From assembly GCA_016841625.1 (NCBI GenBank), contig JAENYU010000030.1, forward strand, positions 3,552 through 44,205: a stretch of DNA of 40,654 nucleotides, written 5' to 3'. How positions within the stretch are numbered: the stretch's first letter is position 1; the number at the start of each line of letters is the position of its first letter. This document shows positions 24,145-33,296 of the stretch, piece after piece. The DNA is from Methanobacteriota archaeon (GTDB taxonomy: Archaea; Halobacteriota; Methanosarcinia; Methanosarcinales; Methanosarcinaceae). Made by a program: the position numbers and the translations under genes. A model generated the notes under the pieces. The model was not told the origin of the DNA. It searched no databases and saw nothing but the letters and a program-made list of their open reading frames with translations.

Positions 24145-25002
24145 TCAGATACCCAGCATCATCCGGAGCGTGTTCCGGGTGGCCGGGGAAAGGCCCAGTA
24201 TCAGGATCACCATTTTGATGAGCATCTTCAGGTTCAGAGACTCTTCGTCGTTTTCAAACTGGGTATCAAGCACATAGAGTACCCCTATAAAGATAATAAG
24301 TTTCAATGGATACATAACCAATGCGGTGCCCGTAAGTTCGATGAGATAGTAAGGCAGTACATGTTTCTCAAAGTACCCCAGTTTATCCACCCCTATGTAA
24401 GTGGAAGAAGCGTCCATCAGGTGGACCTGGAGGATGGAAAGGTTCAGGGGATTGGTGAAGATTTCGGATTTGAAATAGCTGGCAAACCTGTAAAAGATGT
24501 AAGTCAGTCCCGTTCCAGCCACGAGCACGAAGATGGGCACGTAAGCAGCCACCACATCTTCTAGATACAGGAGAATGGCCAGGTTTATGAAAAACCAGAT
24601 GAGCCCTAAACCTGCAAAAGCGGAGTAGAAGTCCCGCACAAGCCCTGCCTTCTGCAGCCTGATGGTCAGCCAGAGGCAGAATACGGTTACTGCAAAGACC
24701 AGGAAGTAGATGTTAGGAGTTATGAGCAGGTAGCTGAAAGGCGGGTTTATGATTCCTGCAGGGGAATCTTCCAGCACGCGAAGGGATGAGCCTGCAAGCA
24801 CGAAGGGGATGACCGAAAGGATAAATCGGGAGTTTACCTTCACATTCAGTTTTTCCAGAAGCCTGAAGACCCCAAATATACAGATCCCCAGCACTATCGC
24901 CCAGGTGAAGGTGTTGACCGGGTTATATCCCGCGTCAGTCCGGATGGGGTTGAGGTAATAGGTGTTTATAAACTGCGAAATTGTATCAAAAAGGGAGCTC
25001 AT
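24145..25002 (-). CDS. DUF63 family multi-spanning membrane protein
   Basis: The 285-residue protein is highly hydrophobic, with about seven or eight predicted helices. It matches the euryarchaeal DUF63 family by the N-terminal YYLNPIRTDAGYNPVNTFTW, then HLMDASSTYIGVD and the C-terminal LKLIIFIGVLYVLD followed by ILGLSPATRNTLRMMLGI. The D and H in HLMDASST and the N-terminal DAGYNPVNT are the most conserved polar residues inside membrane-facing sequence, which hints at a catalytic or transport role (inference). Function is not established. It precedes the SpoIIM-like gene on the same strand. Confidence 0.85.
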   Translation of the reverse strand: MSSLFDTISQFINTYYLNPIRTDAGYNPVNTFTWAIVLGICIFGVFRLLEKLNVKVNSRFILSVIPFVLAGSSLRVLEDSPAGIINPPFSYLLITPNIYFLVFAVTVFCLWLTIRLQKAGLVRDFYSAFAGLGLIWFFINLAILLYLEDVVAAYVPIFVLVAGTGLTYIFYRFASYFKSEIFTNPLNLSILQVHLMDASSTYIGVDKLGYFEKHVLPYYLIELTGTALVMYPLKLIIFIGVLYVLDTQFENDEESLNLKMLIKMVILILGLSPATRNTLRMMLGI

Positions 25003-25568
25003 TATATCACTCTTTCAAAGCGGCAATATCCGATACTATTCAATGTGGGAATATCCAATATTTAGTCTCATTTGAAGCGTCTTATATATGATACCGTTCA
25101 AAATGGCAATATCCTAATATAACTGAATACTTACTGTTGTACAAACTCAGAACTTATATATTGAATTGAGGATTTGGGGTGACACAGGACTGCCTGTAGC
25201 CGTCCATTAAAATTCAGTCGTTCTTGTGTCCTTCAAGTATGTTTGATCCTTGAATGCACATACGAAATACATAATTATACTTTTATATTTTATATGTATA
25301 AATTATACAGCTATTTAATGTTTTATTTAACACTTATATGTAATCTCCAGTAAATGGATAATCTGTCAACTAAATTGCTATGGCACTTAAGTTAATGAAT
25401 CAAATTCACACATGTTATGATATACCGGACATTATGAATACGTTGAAAAACTTATGGATTGTCGGCCCGGATTTGAACTGAAAATATCCCTTGAAAGGTT
25501 TCAGCATCAGGGTTGCACATTATATCTCATCACATATACCTTTATCACGATTAAAAATTAGCACGGGT
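25003..25568. other. intergenic region with repeats and a tRNA-3'-end-like fragment
   Basis: No gene is seen. GCAATATCC-type phrases recur (near 25022, 25048, 25106) beside ATTCAA/GTTCAA words. At 25465-25490 the minus strand reads like the T-loop and 3' end of a tRNA (GTTCAAATCCGGGCCGAC) but the stem is imperfect. TATA-like tracts at about 25280-25310 and 25538-25545 are candidate promoters for the glycerol-1-phosphate dehydrogenase gene. Confidence 0.45.
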
Positions 25569-26639
25569 GTGAAATTGACCGAAAGCAAAAACAGCGTGAA
25601 ATGGATGCAGCTTCCCAGGGATGTGTTGGTAGGGCATGGTGTCCTGGACCAGGTTGGAGACGTTTGCAGGGACCTGAAGCTGAAAGGAAATGCGCTGATC
25701 GTAACCGGCAGTACCACCCGGGAAGTGGCGGGCAAGAGGGTCCGGGACTGCCTGGAAGCGGCGGGCAGCAGTGTGGAAATGGTCCTGACAAGCAAAGCCA
25801 CCATTGAGGAAGTCGAGCAGGTAATGGAAAGAGCCCTCGAGACCGATTCTAGCTACCTTCTTGGAGTCGGGAGCGGGAGGGCGATTGACATTGCAAAACT
25901 TGCCTCTACACGGCTGGAACTCCCTTTCTTCAGCGTGCCGACTTCTGCTTCCCATGACGGAATCGTTTCGTCCAGGGCGTCTATCATCGATAACGGGAAA
26001 AAGGCATCGGTGCAGGCGCAAGCCCCTATGGCCGTCGTTGCGGACACCGAGATCATCTCGGCTGCCCCCTTCCGTTTCCTTGCGGCTGGCTGCGGGGATA
26101 TAATCTCCAACTATACGGCTGTGCTGGACTGGGAACTTGCCAGCAGGCTCAGGAACGAATACTTCGGGGAATATGCGGCAGCCCTTTCCCGCATGGCGGC
26201 GCGGGTAATCATAGAATCCGCCGACTCCATCAAGCCTGATCATGAAAATTCAGCCCGGCTCGTGGTCAAGGCCCTGGTCTCGAACGGGGTTGCCATGAGC
26301 ATCTCAGGCTCTTCCAGACCGGCTTCGGGTTCCGAACATATGTTCAGCCACGCCCTTGACCAGCTTGCCCCAAAACCGGCTCTTCATGGGGAACAGTGTG
26401 GGGTAGGGACAATCATGATGATGTACCTGCACGGCGGGGACTGGCAGCAGATCAGGGGGGCCCTGAAGAAAATCGGGGCTCCTACCACCGCAAAAGAGCT
26501 GGGCATAGAAGATAAATATATAATTGAAGCCCTGTTACATGCACACAGCATCCGCCCTGAACGCTACACCATCCTGGGGGGTGGGTTAACCCCCTCTGCA
26601 GCCAGGAAAGTTGCGAAGATAACAGGGGTTATAGATTGA
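25569..26639 (+). CDS. egsA: NAD(P)-dependent glycerol-1-phosphate dehydrogenase
   Basis: The enzyme reduces dihydroxyacetone phosphate to sn-glycerol-1-phosphate, which sets the stereochemistry of archaeal membrane lipids. From GTG at 25569 the protein has 356 residues, normal for the family. An upstream start 26 codons earlier adds a segment absent from relatives. Motifs are [26 protein letters not shown] (nucleotide binding), [17 protein letters not shown], and the Zn-site histidines in [12 protein letters not shown] and [13 protein letters not shown]. No ribosome site precedes the GTG, but a TATA-like ACATATACC about 27 bases upstream suggests a leaderless message. The gene is monocistronic. 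Confidence 0.94.
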   Translation: MKLTESKNSVKWMQLPRDVLVGHGVLDQVGDVCRDLKLKGNALIVTGSTTREVAGKRVRDCLEAAGSSVEMVLTSKATIEEVEQVMERALETDSSYLLGVGSGRAIDIAKLASTRLELPFFSVPTSASHDGIVSSRASIIDNGKKASVQAQAPMAVVADTEIISAAPFRFLAAGCGDIISNYTAVLDWELASRLRNEYFGEYAAALSRMAARVIIESADSIKPDHENSARLVVKALVSNGVAMSISGSSRPASGSEHMFSHALDQLAPKPALHGEQCGVGTIMMMYLHGGDWQQIRGALKKIGAPTTAKELGIEDKYIIEALLHAHSIRPERYTILGGGLTPSAARKVAKITGVID

Positions 26640-26730
26640 AAGAAGTTAAGGCCCAAAATACCATAAATTTAAAGAAGTTAAGGGTACAAAGGTTATAAAT
26701 TGTAAGAAGTCAAGACCTTAAGAAGTTGAA
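26627..26730. repeat. degenerate repeats after the G1P dehydrogenase gene
   Basis: Four imperfect copies of a 22-25-bp phrase of the type GGTTATARATTGWAAGAAGTTAAG occur at about 26627, 26671, 26691 and 26714. The first begins inside the last codons of the dehydrogenase gene. Confidence 0.6.
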
Positions 26731-27073
26731 CCCCTGAACTTTAAATTGGGGAAGCCTGAAATAAATAATAAGAGATAAGTTGCCATTTCCAGATAAATTC
26801 AGGTCCCGCAATCAGAAATGATTTAAAAGATTTAATTAAGATTTATCTGAGTGTATTTCAAGGCCAATTGAATTCATAGCAGCTTTACAGGGCAATTAGC
26901 TGTTCGGATAACCATGATCAGGGTAATAAATAATCTGATCAATTAATAAGCAATCCTGATAATAATCTGGGTAACACTTAATTCCGATAATTACGGGTAA
27001 CACCCAATTCCAATAATTAATCACCAGAAGAAAACGGGATACAGGCCCGAAAATAATCGAGAGGAGATAAATA
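26731..27073. other. intergenic region with a 26-bp tandem repeat
   Basis: No gene is seen. A 26-bp unit beginning GGGTAACAC and containing AATTCC(G)ATAATTA is repeated twice head-to-tail at 26969-26994 and 26995-27020, just upstream of the UPF0179 gene. Confidence 0.6.
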
Positions 27074-27523
27074 ATGACTGAAAGCGATATCAAAATAACA
27101 CTCATCGGATCACGGCTTGCAAGGGATGGGCTGGAATTCATATTCAAAGGTGAGATGCCGGAGTGCAATAGATGCCGGGTGAAAAATACCTGCCTGAACC
27201 TTGAGCGCGGGCGCAGGTACAGGGTTGAAAAAATCAGGAACAACGAAATCCACGAATGTTTCCTGCATGACAGCGGTGTGCTGGCGGTAGATGTTATCCG
27301 AGCTCCGATTGAAGCTACCGTAGAGTCCAGAAAAGCAGTTGACGGGGCAAAGATTATGTATGAGTCCCCAAAGTGCGGCAAGAAGGACTGCAGCGAGTAC
27401 GAAACCTGCCATCCGGAAGGGCTCATGAGAGGGGACAAGTGCAAGATTGTCGAGGTAATGGAAAGCCTTGATTCGGCTTGCGATGCCGGTTATTCCCTGA
27501 AAAAGGTAAAGCTGGCCTGGTAA
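27074..27523 (+). CDS. UPF0179 family protein
   Basis: The 149-residue protein matches the archaeal UPF0179 family along its whole length: ITLIGSRLARDGLEFIF at the N-terminus, a first cysteine group CNRCRVKNTCLNL, a single Cys in HECFLHD, and a second group CGKKDCSEYETCHPEG, with C-terminal GDKCKIVEV. The conserved cysteines suggest a zinc or iron-sulfur site (inference). The function is unknown. GAGGAG lies 7-8 bases before the ATG. The DUF2150 gene follows 63 bp downstream on the same strand. Confidence 0.9.
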   Translation: MTESDIKITLIGSRLARDGLEFIFKGEMPECNRCRVKNTCLNLERGRRYRVEKIRNNEIHECFLHDSGVLAVDVIRAPIEATVESRKAVDGAKIMYESPKCGKKDCSEYETCHPEGLMRGDKCKIVEVMESLDSACDAGYSLKKVKLAW

Positions 27524-27586
27524 TATTAACAACATCTTTTAGTAATAGTAACGTTGATTATTAATTAGTAAAAAAGGTTAGAAGCG

Positions 27587-28228
27587 GTGTTACATGTGTC
27601 TGAAAAGGAAATGAACCAGACCCCCTACGAATTTTATACCCAAAAGCGCTGGGAAAACTGGCTCGCCCGGGCAAAAGAGAGCGGATTTGAGATAAAGGAA
27701 TCGGAAGACGAGTCCGGGAAGGAAAGCGCTGTATTCGTGAATATGGTTGATGATGTCATCCTTGCTTGTCTCAAGGTAACCGCACGTTTCGAGCACGGAA
27801 TGCTCTCAGCAGAAAACTCCCTGAACATTCTAGTGGAGATCAGGGACCTCGTGCTTAATGAGGTTGAGCCTATTTCCGATGATATTGACCTTATGATCGA
27901 TTCGGTTCAGACATCTCTCATGGGGGCGCTAGCAGCCTTCGAATGCTATGTCGTGGGCGACTATGAAGAAGGTACTGGCGTTGAGGATCTTATAAAAGCA
28001 GCCATCGTTGCCGAAGAAGATGATGATCTTGAGATGGCCCTTGATTATACAGCCCAGTGCGGAGCTTTCGTGCTCAAAGGAGAAAACCTGCCCGATGAAA
28101 TGATGGCCGAGCTTCCCTACGGCATAGTAGCAGAATGGCTCGACGGGATCGACTCCATAGCTGCCGCAATGGTTGGAAGTGACAGTTACAAAGAATTCGA
28201 CGAAGATGATGAGGACACGGCCCTCTGA
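27587..28228 (+). CDS. DUF2150 family protein
   Basis: The 213-residue acidic protein is predicted to be mostly helical. It matches the methanogen DUF2150 family by YTQKRWENWLARAKESGF, NMVDDVILACLKVTARF and the central GALAAFECYVVGDY. The C-terminus is a string of Asp/Glu. There is no signal peptide, membrane helix or catalytic motif. The start is uncertain among GTG 27587, GTG 27596 and ATG 27611. A short AAAAGG before the ATG makes the third possible. It may share an operon with UPF0179. A T-run follows its stop at 28232-28240. Confidence 0.82.
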   Translation: MLHVSEKEMNQTPYEFYTQKRWENWLARAKESGFEIKESEDESGKESAVFVNMVDDVILACLKVTARFEHGMLSAENSLNILVEIRDLVLNEVEPISDDIDLMIDSVQTSLMGALAAFECYVVGDYEEGTGVEDLIKAAIVAEEDDDLEMALDYTAQCGAFVLKGENLPDEMMAELPYGIVAEWLDGIDSIAAAMVGSDSYKEFDEDDEDTAL

Positions 28229-28229
28229 A

Positions 28230-28254
28230 GCTTTTTTTATAATTCCCTTTTTAC
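28230..28254 (+). terminator. T-run after the DUF2150 gene
   Basis: The stop codon is followed at once by CTTTTTTTATAATTCCCTTTTT, two T-runs without a hairpin, the usual archaeal intrinsic terminator form. Confidence 0.45.
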
Positions 28255-28403
28255 GGAAAGCGGGGCTTTAAGGATGCATAAGCTCTGCATATATTTTTTG
28301 CCGGCTTGATCCTACAGCTACAGCTTTCCTTGCCTGTTTTTCAGGACACTTTCCTAATTTCCAGGGGTACTTCTCCCAATTTTCAGGATATTACCGGGCA
28401 CTT

Positions 28404-29567
28404 TTACTTACCCTCAGTAACTTTCTCATACGCCCGGATGGTTTCCTCTGCAATATTTTTCCAGTTATACCTTTTCTTGAGAAGGGAGTATCCTTTCTCG
28501 CCCATTTTATTGCTTTCGAGCCCCTCAAGCACGTAATTGAGACACCAGGCAATGGATTTCGGGTTTTTGTAGGCAACGACCCCTGTACTGAAGTTATCCA
28601 CAAGTGCTACTGCCTCACTCGCAACGACGGGTTTCTTCGCATCCCAGGCTTCGAGCACAACGATTCCGAAGGGTTCGTTCCTGCTCGGGACACAGACAAG
28701 GTCACAGGCATTATACCAGTCCCTCACCGTGCTATCCGGAGCATATCCAAGGAAGTGACAGGAGTCATTGATCCCGAGTTCGTGTGCCCTGTTTTCACAC
28801 TTGGAGCGCATATCCCCTTCTCCTATGAGCACGAAACCGGCGTCCCTCTTTTTCAGGACCCTGGCTGCAGCTTCCACGAGTATGTCCGGTCCTTTCTGGT
28901 AGCTCATCCTGCCCGTGAACAGCACCACAGGGAGGAAGGGGTGGATTCCGTAATTCTGTTTAACCTTTCCCCTGTCAACATCTTTCCCGATCTTTCCTAC
29001 GTAGATGCCGTTCGGGATTTCCGAGATTTTGTAATCGGGAATTTTGTAGATATGCTGGATTTCTTTTCTCAGTATTGTCGAGGTCGCGATTACTTCAGCG
29101 CATTCATATCCCCCGAGCCATTCCCTGTGTGAGATTTCTTTTGCCTCCCACCAGCCCCCATGACGATTTCCGTTGCGTCCCCATTCCGTGCTGTGGAAAG
29201 TGAGCACGAAGGGAATCTCGAACTGGGCCTTGATCCTGCAAAGAACATTGACCGGGTGCCAATCGTGACCGTGCAGGATGTCAAAATCCCCTGCCCCTTC
29301 CCGCACTTCCAGGAACCTGCAGTACATAGCGTCGCACATCCGGTCCATCTGTTCTATGATACTTCCGCACTGGTCGCAGGCTACCCTGTGATAATGAACC
29401 CCCTTGATATCTTCATCATTGTTTTCATGGCCACGGGTGAATAAATGAACCTCGTGCCCCGCTCCTGCGATCGCTTCTGAAAGTTCGGAGACATGGGGTG
29501 CAATTCCCCCGACTCTTATTGAATATAAACTTTCCCACGTAAACATTCCGATTTGAAGCTTTTTCAT
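28404..29567 (-). CDS. GT4 family glycosyltransferase
   Basis: The 387-residue enzyme is of the GT-B retaining type related to bacterial/archaeal starch or glycogen synthases and sucrose-type GT4 enzymes. Motifs are GGIAPHVSELSEAIAGAGHEV (donor loop, N-terminal domain), HGHDWHPVN, FTGRMSYQKGPDILVEAA, and the C-terminal donor-binding region NEPFGIVVLEAWDAKKPVVAS with the E-x7-E pair. The ATG has GGAAGAG upstream. It lies downstream of GalT-like and GT3 glycogen synthase genes on the same strand, though nearly 500 bp apart. An alpha-glucan role is inferred from this neighbourhood. Confidence 0.88.
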   Translation of the reverse strand: MKKLQIGMFTWESLYSIRVGGIAPHVSELSEAIAGAGHEVHLFTRGHENNDEDIKGVHYHRVACDQCGSIIEQMDRMCDAMYCRFLEVREGAGDFDILHGHDWHPVNVLCRIKAQFEIPFVLTFHSTEWGRNGNRHGGWWEAKEISHREWLGGYECAEVIATSTILRKEIQHIYKIPDYKISEIPNGIYVGKIGKDVDRGKVKQNYGIHPFLPVVLFTGRMSYQKGPDILVEAAARVLKKRDAGFVLIGEGDMRSKCENRAHELGINDSCHFLGYAPDSTVRDWYNACDLVCVPSRNEPFGIVVLEAWDAKKPVVASEAVALVDNFSTGVVAYKNPKSIAWCLNYVLEGLESNKMGEKGYSLLKKRYNWKNIAEETIRAYEKVTEGK

Positions 29568-30055
29568 CTCATACTCTTCCGATTGTCAAATCCGGTTAGT
29601 AGTTTTTTTGTTTAATATTGAATTTGCTTAGCTTTGAATTTACTCAGCTTTGAATTCCATTCGAGAGAGTCTTTCTCTGCAGCATCCGATTTTATCTGGT
29701 AGTGTGAGCCGAAATGGATGCCAGTTAGGGTAGTCCTATTCGAAAAACGCTGATAATGTGCACGCTGGCTTCACAGCAAATGTGCAAGCCATAAACCCCT
29801 AATAAACCCTCAACTTCATTTCCTTTTGATTGTAGATAAATATATCTACAAAATTTTTTAATATGTTTATTGAAGGGGAATAACTTACAGACTTTTTTCA
29901 TTTGTCCCCTCTTTTCGATCTCCACTTTTCCTCTACCCTTTTTTCTTTCCTATTGTCCTGCCTTTTCCGGATCTTTCCTACCATATTCTCCTGGAATCTG
30001 ACTAATCTTTTTTTGTCCTGTTTTATTCTCTATTAATTCTCTATCTACCAGGAGT
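29568..30055. other. intergenic region upstream of the GT4 gene
   Basis: No gene is seen. Near 29630-29655 the phrase TTAGCTTTGAATTT / TCAGCTTTGAATTC is repeated. The part from about 29930 to 30045 is pyrimidine-rich with T-runs and probably ends the GalT-like transcript. Confidence 0.5.
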
Positions 30056-31072
30056 TCACTCTTCTGGAGACCTGTCTCCTCTCAGGTAGGAGGCTGCCCT
30101 CTCCGGGGATACGGTGTTGATATAAATCCCGGTGTTCAGCTCGAAACCGGCAACAAGGGAGATTCTTGGGAGAAGCCGCAGGTTCAGGTGATATTCCGGG
30201 GCATCGAAGAGCTGGTAAAACATATAATTGTAGGCCGGGTTCCTGAGAACCTTTCCATAGGAGTCGAGGACGTATCCGACCATTTCCCCGAGCCCCGAGA
30301 GAATTTCCTTGCTGCAGTCTCCCAGATAGCTTACATGCTTTTTCGGGAGGATCCAGACTTCAAAAGGACTTTTTGAACAGTAGGGAGCAAAAGCCATGCA
30401 CTCGCTGTTTTCGCGGATAAGGCGTGAAGATTCCTTTTCTTTTTCGAGGAGGGCGCAGTAGGGACATTTATCTTCTTTTCCTATTGTCTGCAATTCCGTT
30501 TCCAGGAGAGGCGGGAGTAGAGGCAGGGCCAGCAGCTGGCTGTGAGGATGGTCAAGGGATGCCCCTGCAGCTTCGCCTGAATTTTTGAAAAGGGAGACAT
30601 AGCGGATGTTCTCATGGGCACGGTAGTGACAGATCCGGTCCCTGTAGACCTGCATGAGCTCTGAAAGCTCGGGGGCTGAAAAATCGCCCAGTTTCTTCCC
30701 GTGCACAGGGGACTCCACAATCACCTCGTGAAAACCAAAACCCGGTTTTGCATTCTCTCCTGCTCCTGAAAGTTCTGAAAAGGCGGGGATTGGAGAAAGG
30801 GCAGGGTAGAGATTTTGGAAACATCGAAAGTCCCAGTTGATGACTCTTTTTTCTTTAGTGTCCGCAAAAATTCTCCCCTCTTTATAGACCGCTCCTGCAG
30901 GGGGGGTTTTTTCCTCGGAACCCGCGCAAAAAACACAGTTTTCAGGTTTGGATCTTTGTCCCATTTTCTCCATATCTCCGGCTTCATCTGTAAAGTCAGA
31001 AGGTCTTTTACCCCTCTCCTCGGCGATAATGCAGTATTCGGGTAGGAAGTAATGTTTTCTGATTTCTGACAT
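30056..31072 (-). CDS. galT: GalT-family nucleotidyltransferase (galactose-1-phosphate uridylyltransferase-like)
   Basis: This HIT-superfamily enzyme swaps a nucleotidyl group between a sugar-1-phosphate and UDP/ADP-glucose through a covalent histidine intermediate. The protein has 338 residues. Visible features are a CxxC zinc pair (C46, C49), the active-site LDHPHSQ (H175-P-H177), a second CxxC (C203, C206) and a C-terminal YHLNLRLLPRIS segment. Its place between glycogen synthase and a GT4 enzyme suggests it feeds or recycles glucose-1-phosphate rather than serving a galactose pathway (inference). An ADP-glucose phosphorylase-like activity is an alternative. GAGG lies ten bases before the ATG. 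Confidence 0.87.
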   Translation of the reverse strand: MSEIRKHYFLPEYCIIAEERGKRPSDFTDEAGDMEKMGQRSKPENCVFCAGSEEKTPPAGAVYKEGRIFADTKEKRVINWDFRCFQNLYPALSPIPAFSELSGAGENAKPGFGFHEVIVESPVHGKKLGDFSAPELSELMQVYRDRICHYRAHENIRYVSLFKNSGEAAGASLDHPHSQLLALPLLPPLLETELQTIGKEDKCPYCALLEKEKESSRLIRENSECMAFAPYCSKSPFEVWILPKKHVSYLGDCSKEILSGLGEMVGYVLDSYGKVLRNPAYNYMFYQLFDAPEYHLNLRLLPRISLVAGFELNTGIYINTVSPERAASYLRGDRSPEE

Positions 31073-31162
31073 TTCTGGAAATTCCTCGCGGTAGTTTTTT
31101 TAGTTTTTTTCGGTTTTATTCGGCCTTTTGAAGCTTTTTTTCATCTATTTTTAGCCTTTTTC

Positions 31163-31204
31163 CGAGCATAACTTCTAACGAGCATAACTTCTAACGAACA
31201 TTAC
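31163..31204. repeat. 16-bp tandem repeat upstream of the GalT-like gene
   Basis: CGAGCATAACTTCTAA is repeated twice exactly (31163-31178, 31179-31194), followed by a partial copy CGAACATTAC. It separates the glycogen synthase stop from the GalT-like leader. Confidence 0.75.
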
Positions 31205-31221
31205 TTTTTCCTGGTCCCGCT

Positions 31222-33084
31222 TCATTTTTCCCTGCAGAACTGCGCCCCACTTATCAGTTCGTAGTAGTGTTCAGTTGGCTTTTCCCAGCCCATATCCTTT
31301 GCAAGGAGGAAGGCTTCCCTGCAGAGCAGTTTATATTTCACCCTGTCATCCACGAAGTTGCGGATAAAATAACTCGCTGCAAGGGCGTAGTCCAGGACCG
31401 CCTCATAGTAGGAAAGGTCTATGTTATCGACCACTATTACCCCACCCAGGCCCTCTATCAGAGACTCATTGGTCTTCACGGCGTCGCTGAAGCCGCAGAC
31501 CCGGCTGACCACGCTTGGGGTCGCCTCTCTCCCGGCTTCCAGGCCCGTGAGGAGGAAGGGGTCGTAGCGGGAGGGAAAGATTCCTGCACAGCAGCCTGCC
31601 ATGAAATCCTCAACTTCCATGCAGAGCCCTCCGTCATCGGCTGAGATAATCTGGGGGTATAGGACCGCTGCCACCGAGCGCTTTCCCTGCACCAGCCCGG
31701 AGCAAGAAAGTTCCCTTTCCTCAATCATTTGCTGGATCTTGAGCTCGTTTCCCATGAGGATTTCTTTTGAAATGTGAATCGGGAAACCCTCAGGAAGGTT
31801 TGTTTTCGGGCCTTCGGCCGTGACAAGGAAACAGATAACCTTTATTCCTTCCTCCATATGCCCTTCCAGGATACTGTTTTTTATGATGTGTTCCAGGGCC
31901 AGAAGGGAATCAAGCAGGTCAGGGTAACCCTTATTCTCGATCTCGACGCGGGATATGGTGAAAATAGGGATGAACTTTTCCGGTTCTATCCGTTCGCCTA
32001 CGTAGTGCCTGTACAGCTTTTCGGAGAGGAAGTTCTGGATTTCCCCAAGGCAGCGCTCTTTCCTGTCCCAGTCGATTTTATCGGTATCGATACTGATCCC
32101 GTTCCGGACAACGATCCCTTCTATCCCGTAAAAGAGCTTTGCTTCCTGCCGTGTGGACTCCCCAACCGAAGTAACCGTATCGGCATATGCCGCAAGGACT
32201 TCCAGGGCAGCGAGGTTTTCGGGGACTCCCGGGGACCAGGTACTGTCGTTCCCCCTGATCTTTTGAATCGAGTTGTGCCCGGCGGTCCTTCCGGGAAGGG
32301 TTGCATGCAGGGTGGCTATGGTACTGACCGGAATTCCCAGCTTCTTCAGCCGGGCGGGTGCGTAAAAGGTCCCGAACTCGTGGCAGTGCAGGGACACCCG
32401 GGGGCAGGGAAGGGCATGTTCAATGGAGACAGCTTTCCAGGCTTCCAATCTTTTTTCTTCTTCTCCTTCTTCCTCTTCTGCCCCTTCCTTTCCTGTTTTA
32501 GTCCCCGGGATTACCAGGGTTCGGACAAGCTCGGAAATCGCATAAGAGAGGTTAAGGTAATGGGTATATTCGGCTCCGTTTCCCATACTTTCATACTTCA
32601 TGGAATCCAGGCCGATAAGTTCAAATGCCTCGGCTTTGACCTTATTTTCGAGTGTCATCTCCTGCTTTTTGTGTATCTTTCGGATTCTTCCGAAGTTGTC
32701 GGTTTGAAACTGCAGGTAAGCAAGCTTTGTTTTTCCTACCTGTTTTTCCCCCGTAAAAACTTTGATTCCTGCATTTTCAAGGGTCTTGAGGCTTTCCAGG
32801 AGCTTTCCGTCAATGCTGAGGCTTTTAAGCCCCCCCATATCCGTGATCCTGTTAAGCCCCCTGTTCCAGTCCGCACCCCGATGTCCGTAATAGGGACCTG
32901 CAATCAGGATCTGAGATTTTTCCTCTTCTTTCAATGCCCCGGAATCAAAAAGGGATGCAAGAGTATGCGCTTCTGCGTTTATGACATTCCAGATCCCGCC
33001 CATTTTATTTGATTTCGGGCCTGCTTCTTCCCCGGCAATTATTACGAAATTGTTCCCCAAACCTGAATCCCCCAGGTTTTTCAA
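31222..33084 (-). CDS. GT3-type glycogen synthase
   Basis: The protein elongates alpha-1,4-glucan from a sugar nucleotide. Its 620 residues match the eukaryote-like GT3 family and not bacterial GlgA. An N-terminal KMGGIWNVINAEA loop corresponds to the VGGIYTV donor loop. Next come CHEFGTFYAPARLKKLGIPVSTIATLHAT, TSVGESTRQEAKLFYG and VRNGISIDTDK. The C-terminal GIFPSRYDPFLLTGLEAG takes the place of the GYS FPSYYEPWGYTPAE motif. The start is TTG with only a weak ribosome site, but the sequence before the GGI loop is needed for the first strand. It heads the minus-strand glucan genes. Confidence 0.88.
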   Translation of the reverse strand: MKNLGDSGLGNNFVIIAGEEAGPKSNKMGGIWNVINAEAHTLASLFDSGALKEEEKSQILIAGPYYGHRGADWNRGLNRITDMGGLKSLSIDGKLLESLKTLENAGIKVFTGEKQVGKTKLAYLQFQTDNFGRIRKIHKKQEMTLENKVKAEAFELIGLDSMKYESMGNGAEYTHYLNLSYAISELVRTLVIPGTKTGKEGAEEEEGEEEKRLEAWKAVSIEHALPCPRVSLHCHEFGTFYAPARLKKLGIPVSTIATLHATLPGRTAGHNSIQKIRGNDSTWSPGVPENLAALEVLAAYADTVTSVGESTRQEAKLFYGIEGIVVRNGISIDTDKIDWDRKERCLGEIQNFLSEKLYRHYVGERIEPEKFIPIFTISRVEIENKGYPDLLDSLLALEHIIKNSILEGHMEEGIKVICFLVTAEGPKTNLPEGFPIHISKEILMGNELKIQQMIEERELSCSGLVQGKRSVAAVLYPQIISADDGGLCMEVEDFMAGCCAGIFPSRYDPFLLTGLEAGREATPSVVSRVCGFSDAVKTNESLIEGLGGVIVVDNIDLSYYEAVLDYALAASYFIRNFVDDRVKYKLLCREAFLLAKDMGWEKPTEHYYELISGAQFCREK

Positions 33085-33296
33085 TTTTAAGATTTTAATT
33101 TCCCTCTTTTAATTTATCTTCGGATATAAAAATGTATCCTCAAAATAGAAAGTATCAGCAAAAAAGCTGTTAATCACATGTAAAAAGGTTGGTAAACACA
33201 TGTATACAACCCAACCCCCCCATATTTTTTATTTTGTCCTGATCTTTTTCAATGTCCTTAGCCCGGGCAAAAGGCTCTGGAATCTTTCCACGTTTT

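Noticed and set aside
29725-29925. Minus-strand 66-codon frame upstream of the GT4 gene
   Set aside because: No ribosome site or family features. Lies in an ordinary AT-rich intergenic region.
31774-33012. Long plus-strand open frame (412 codons) opposite the glycogen synthase gene
   Set aside because: It is the antisense of a well-supported GT3 synthase, with Phe/Pro/Gly-rich composition and no ribosome site or family match.
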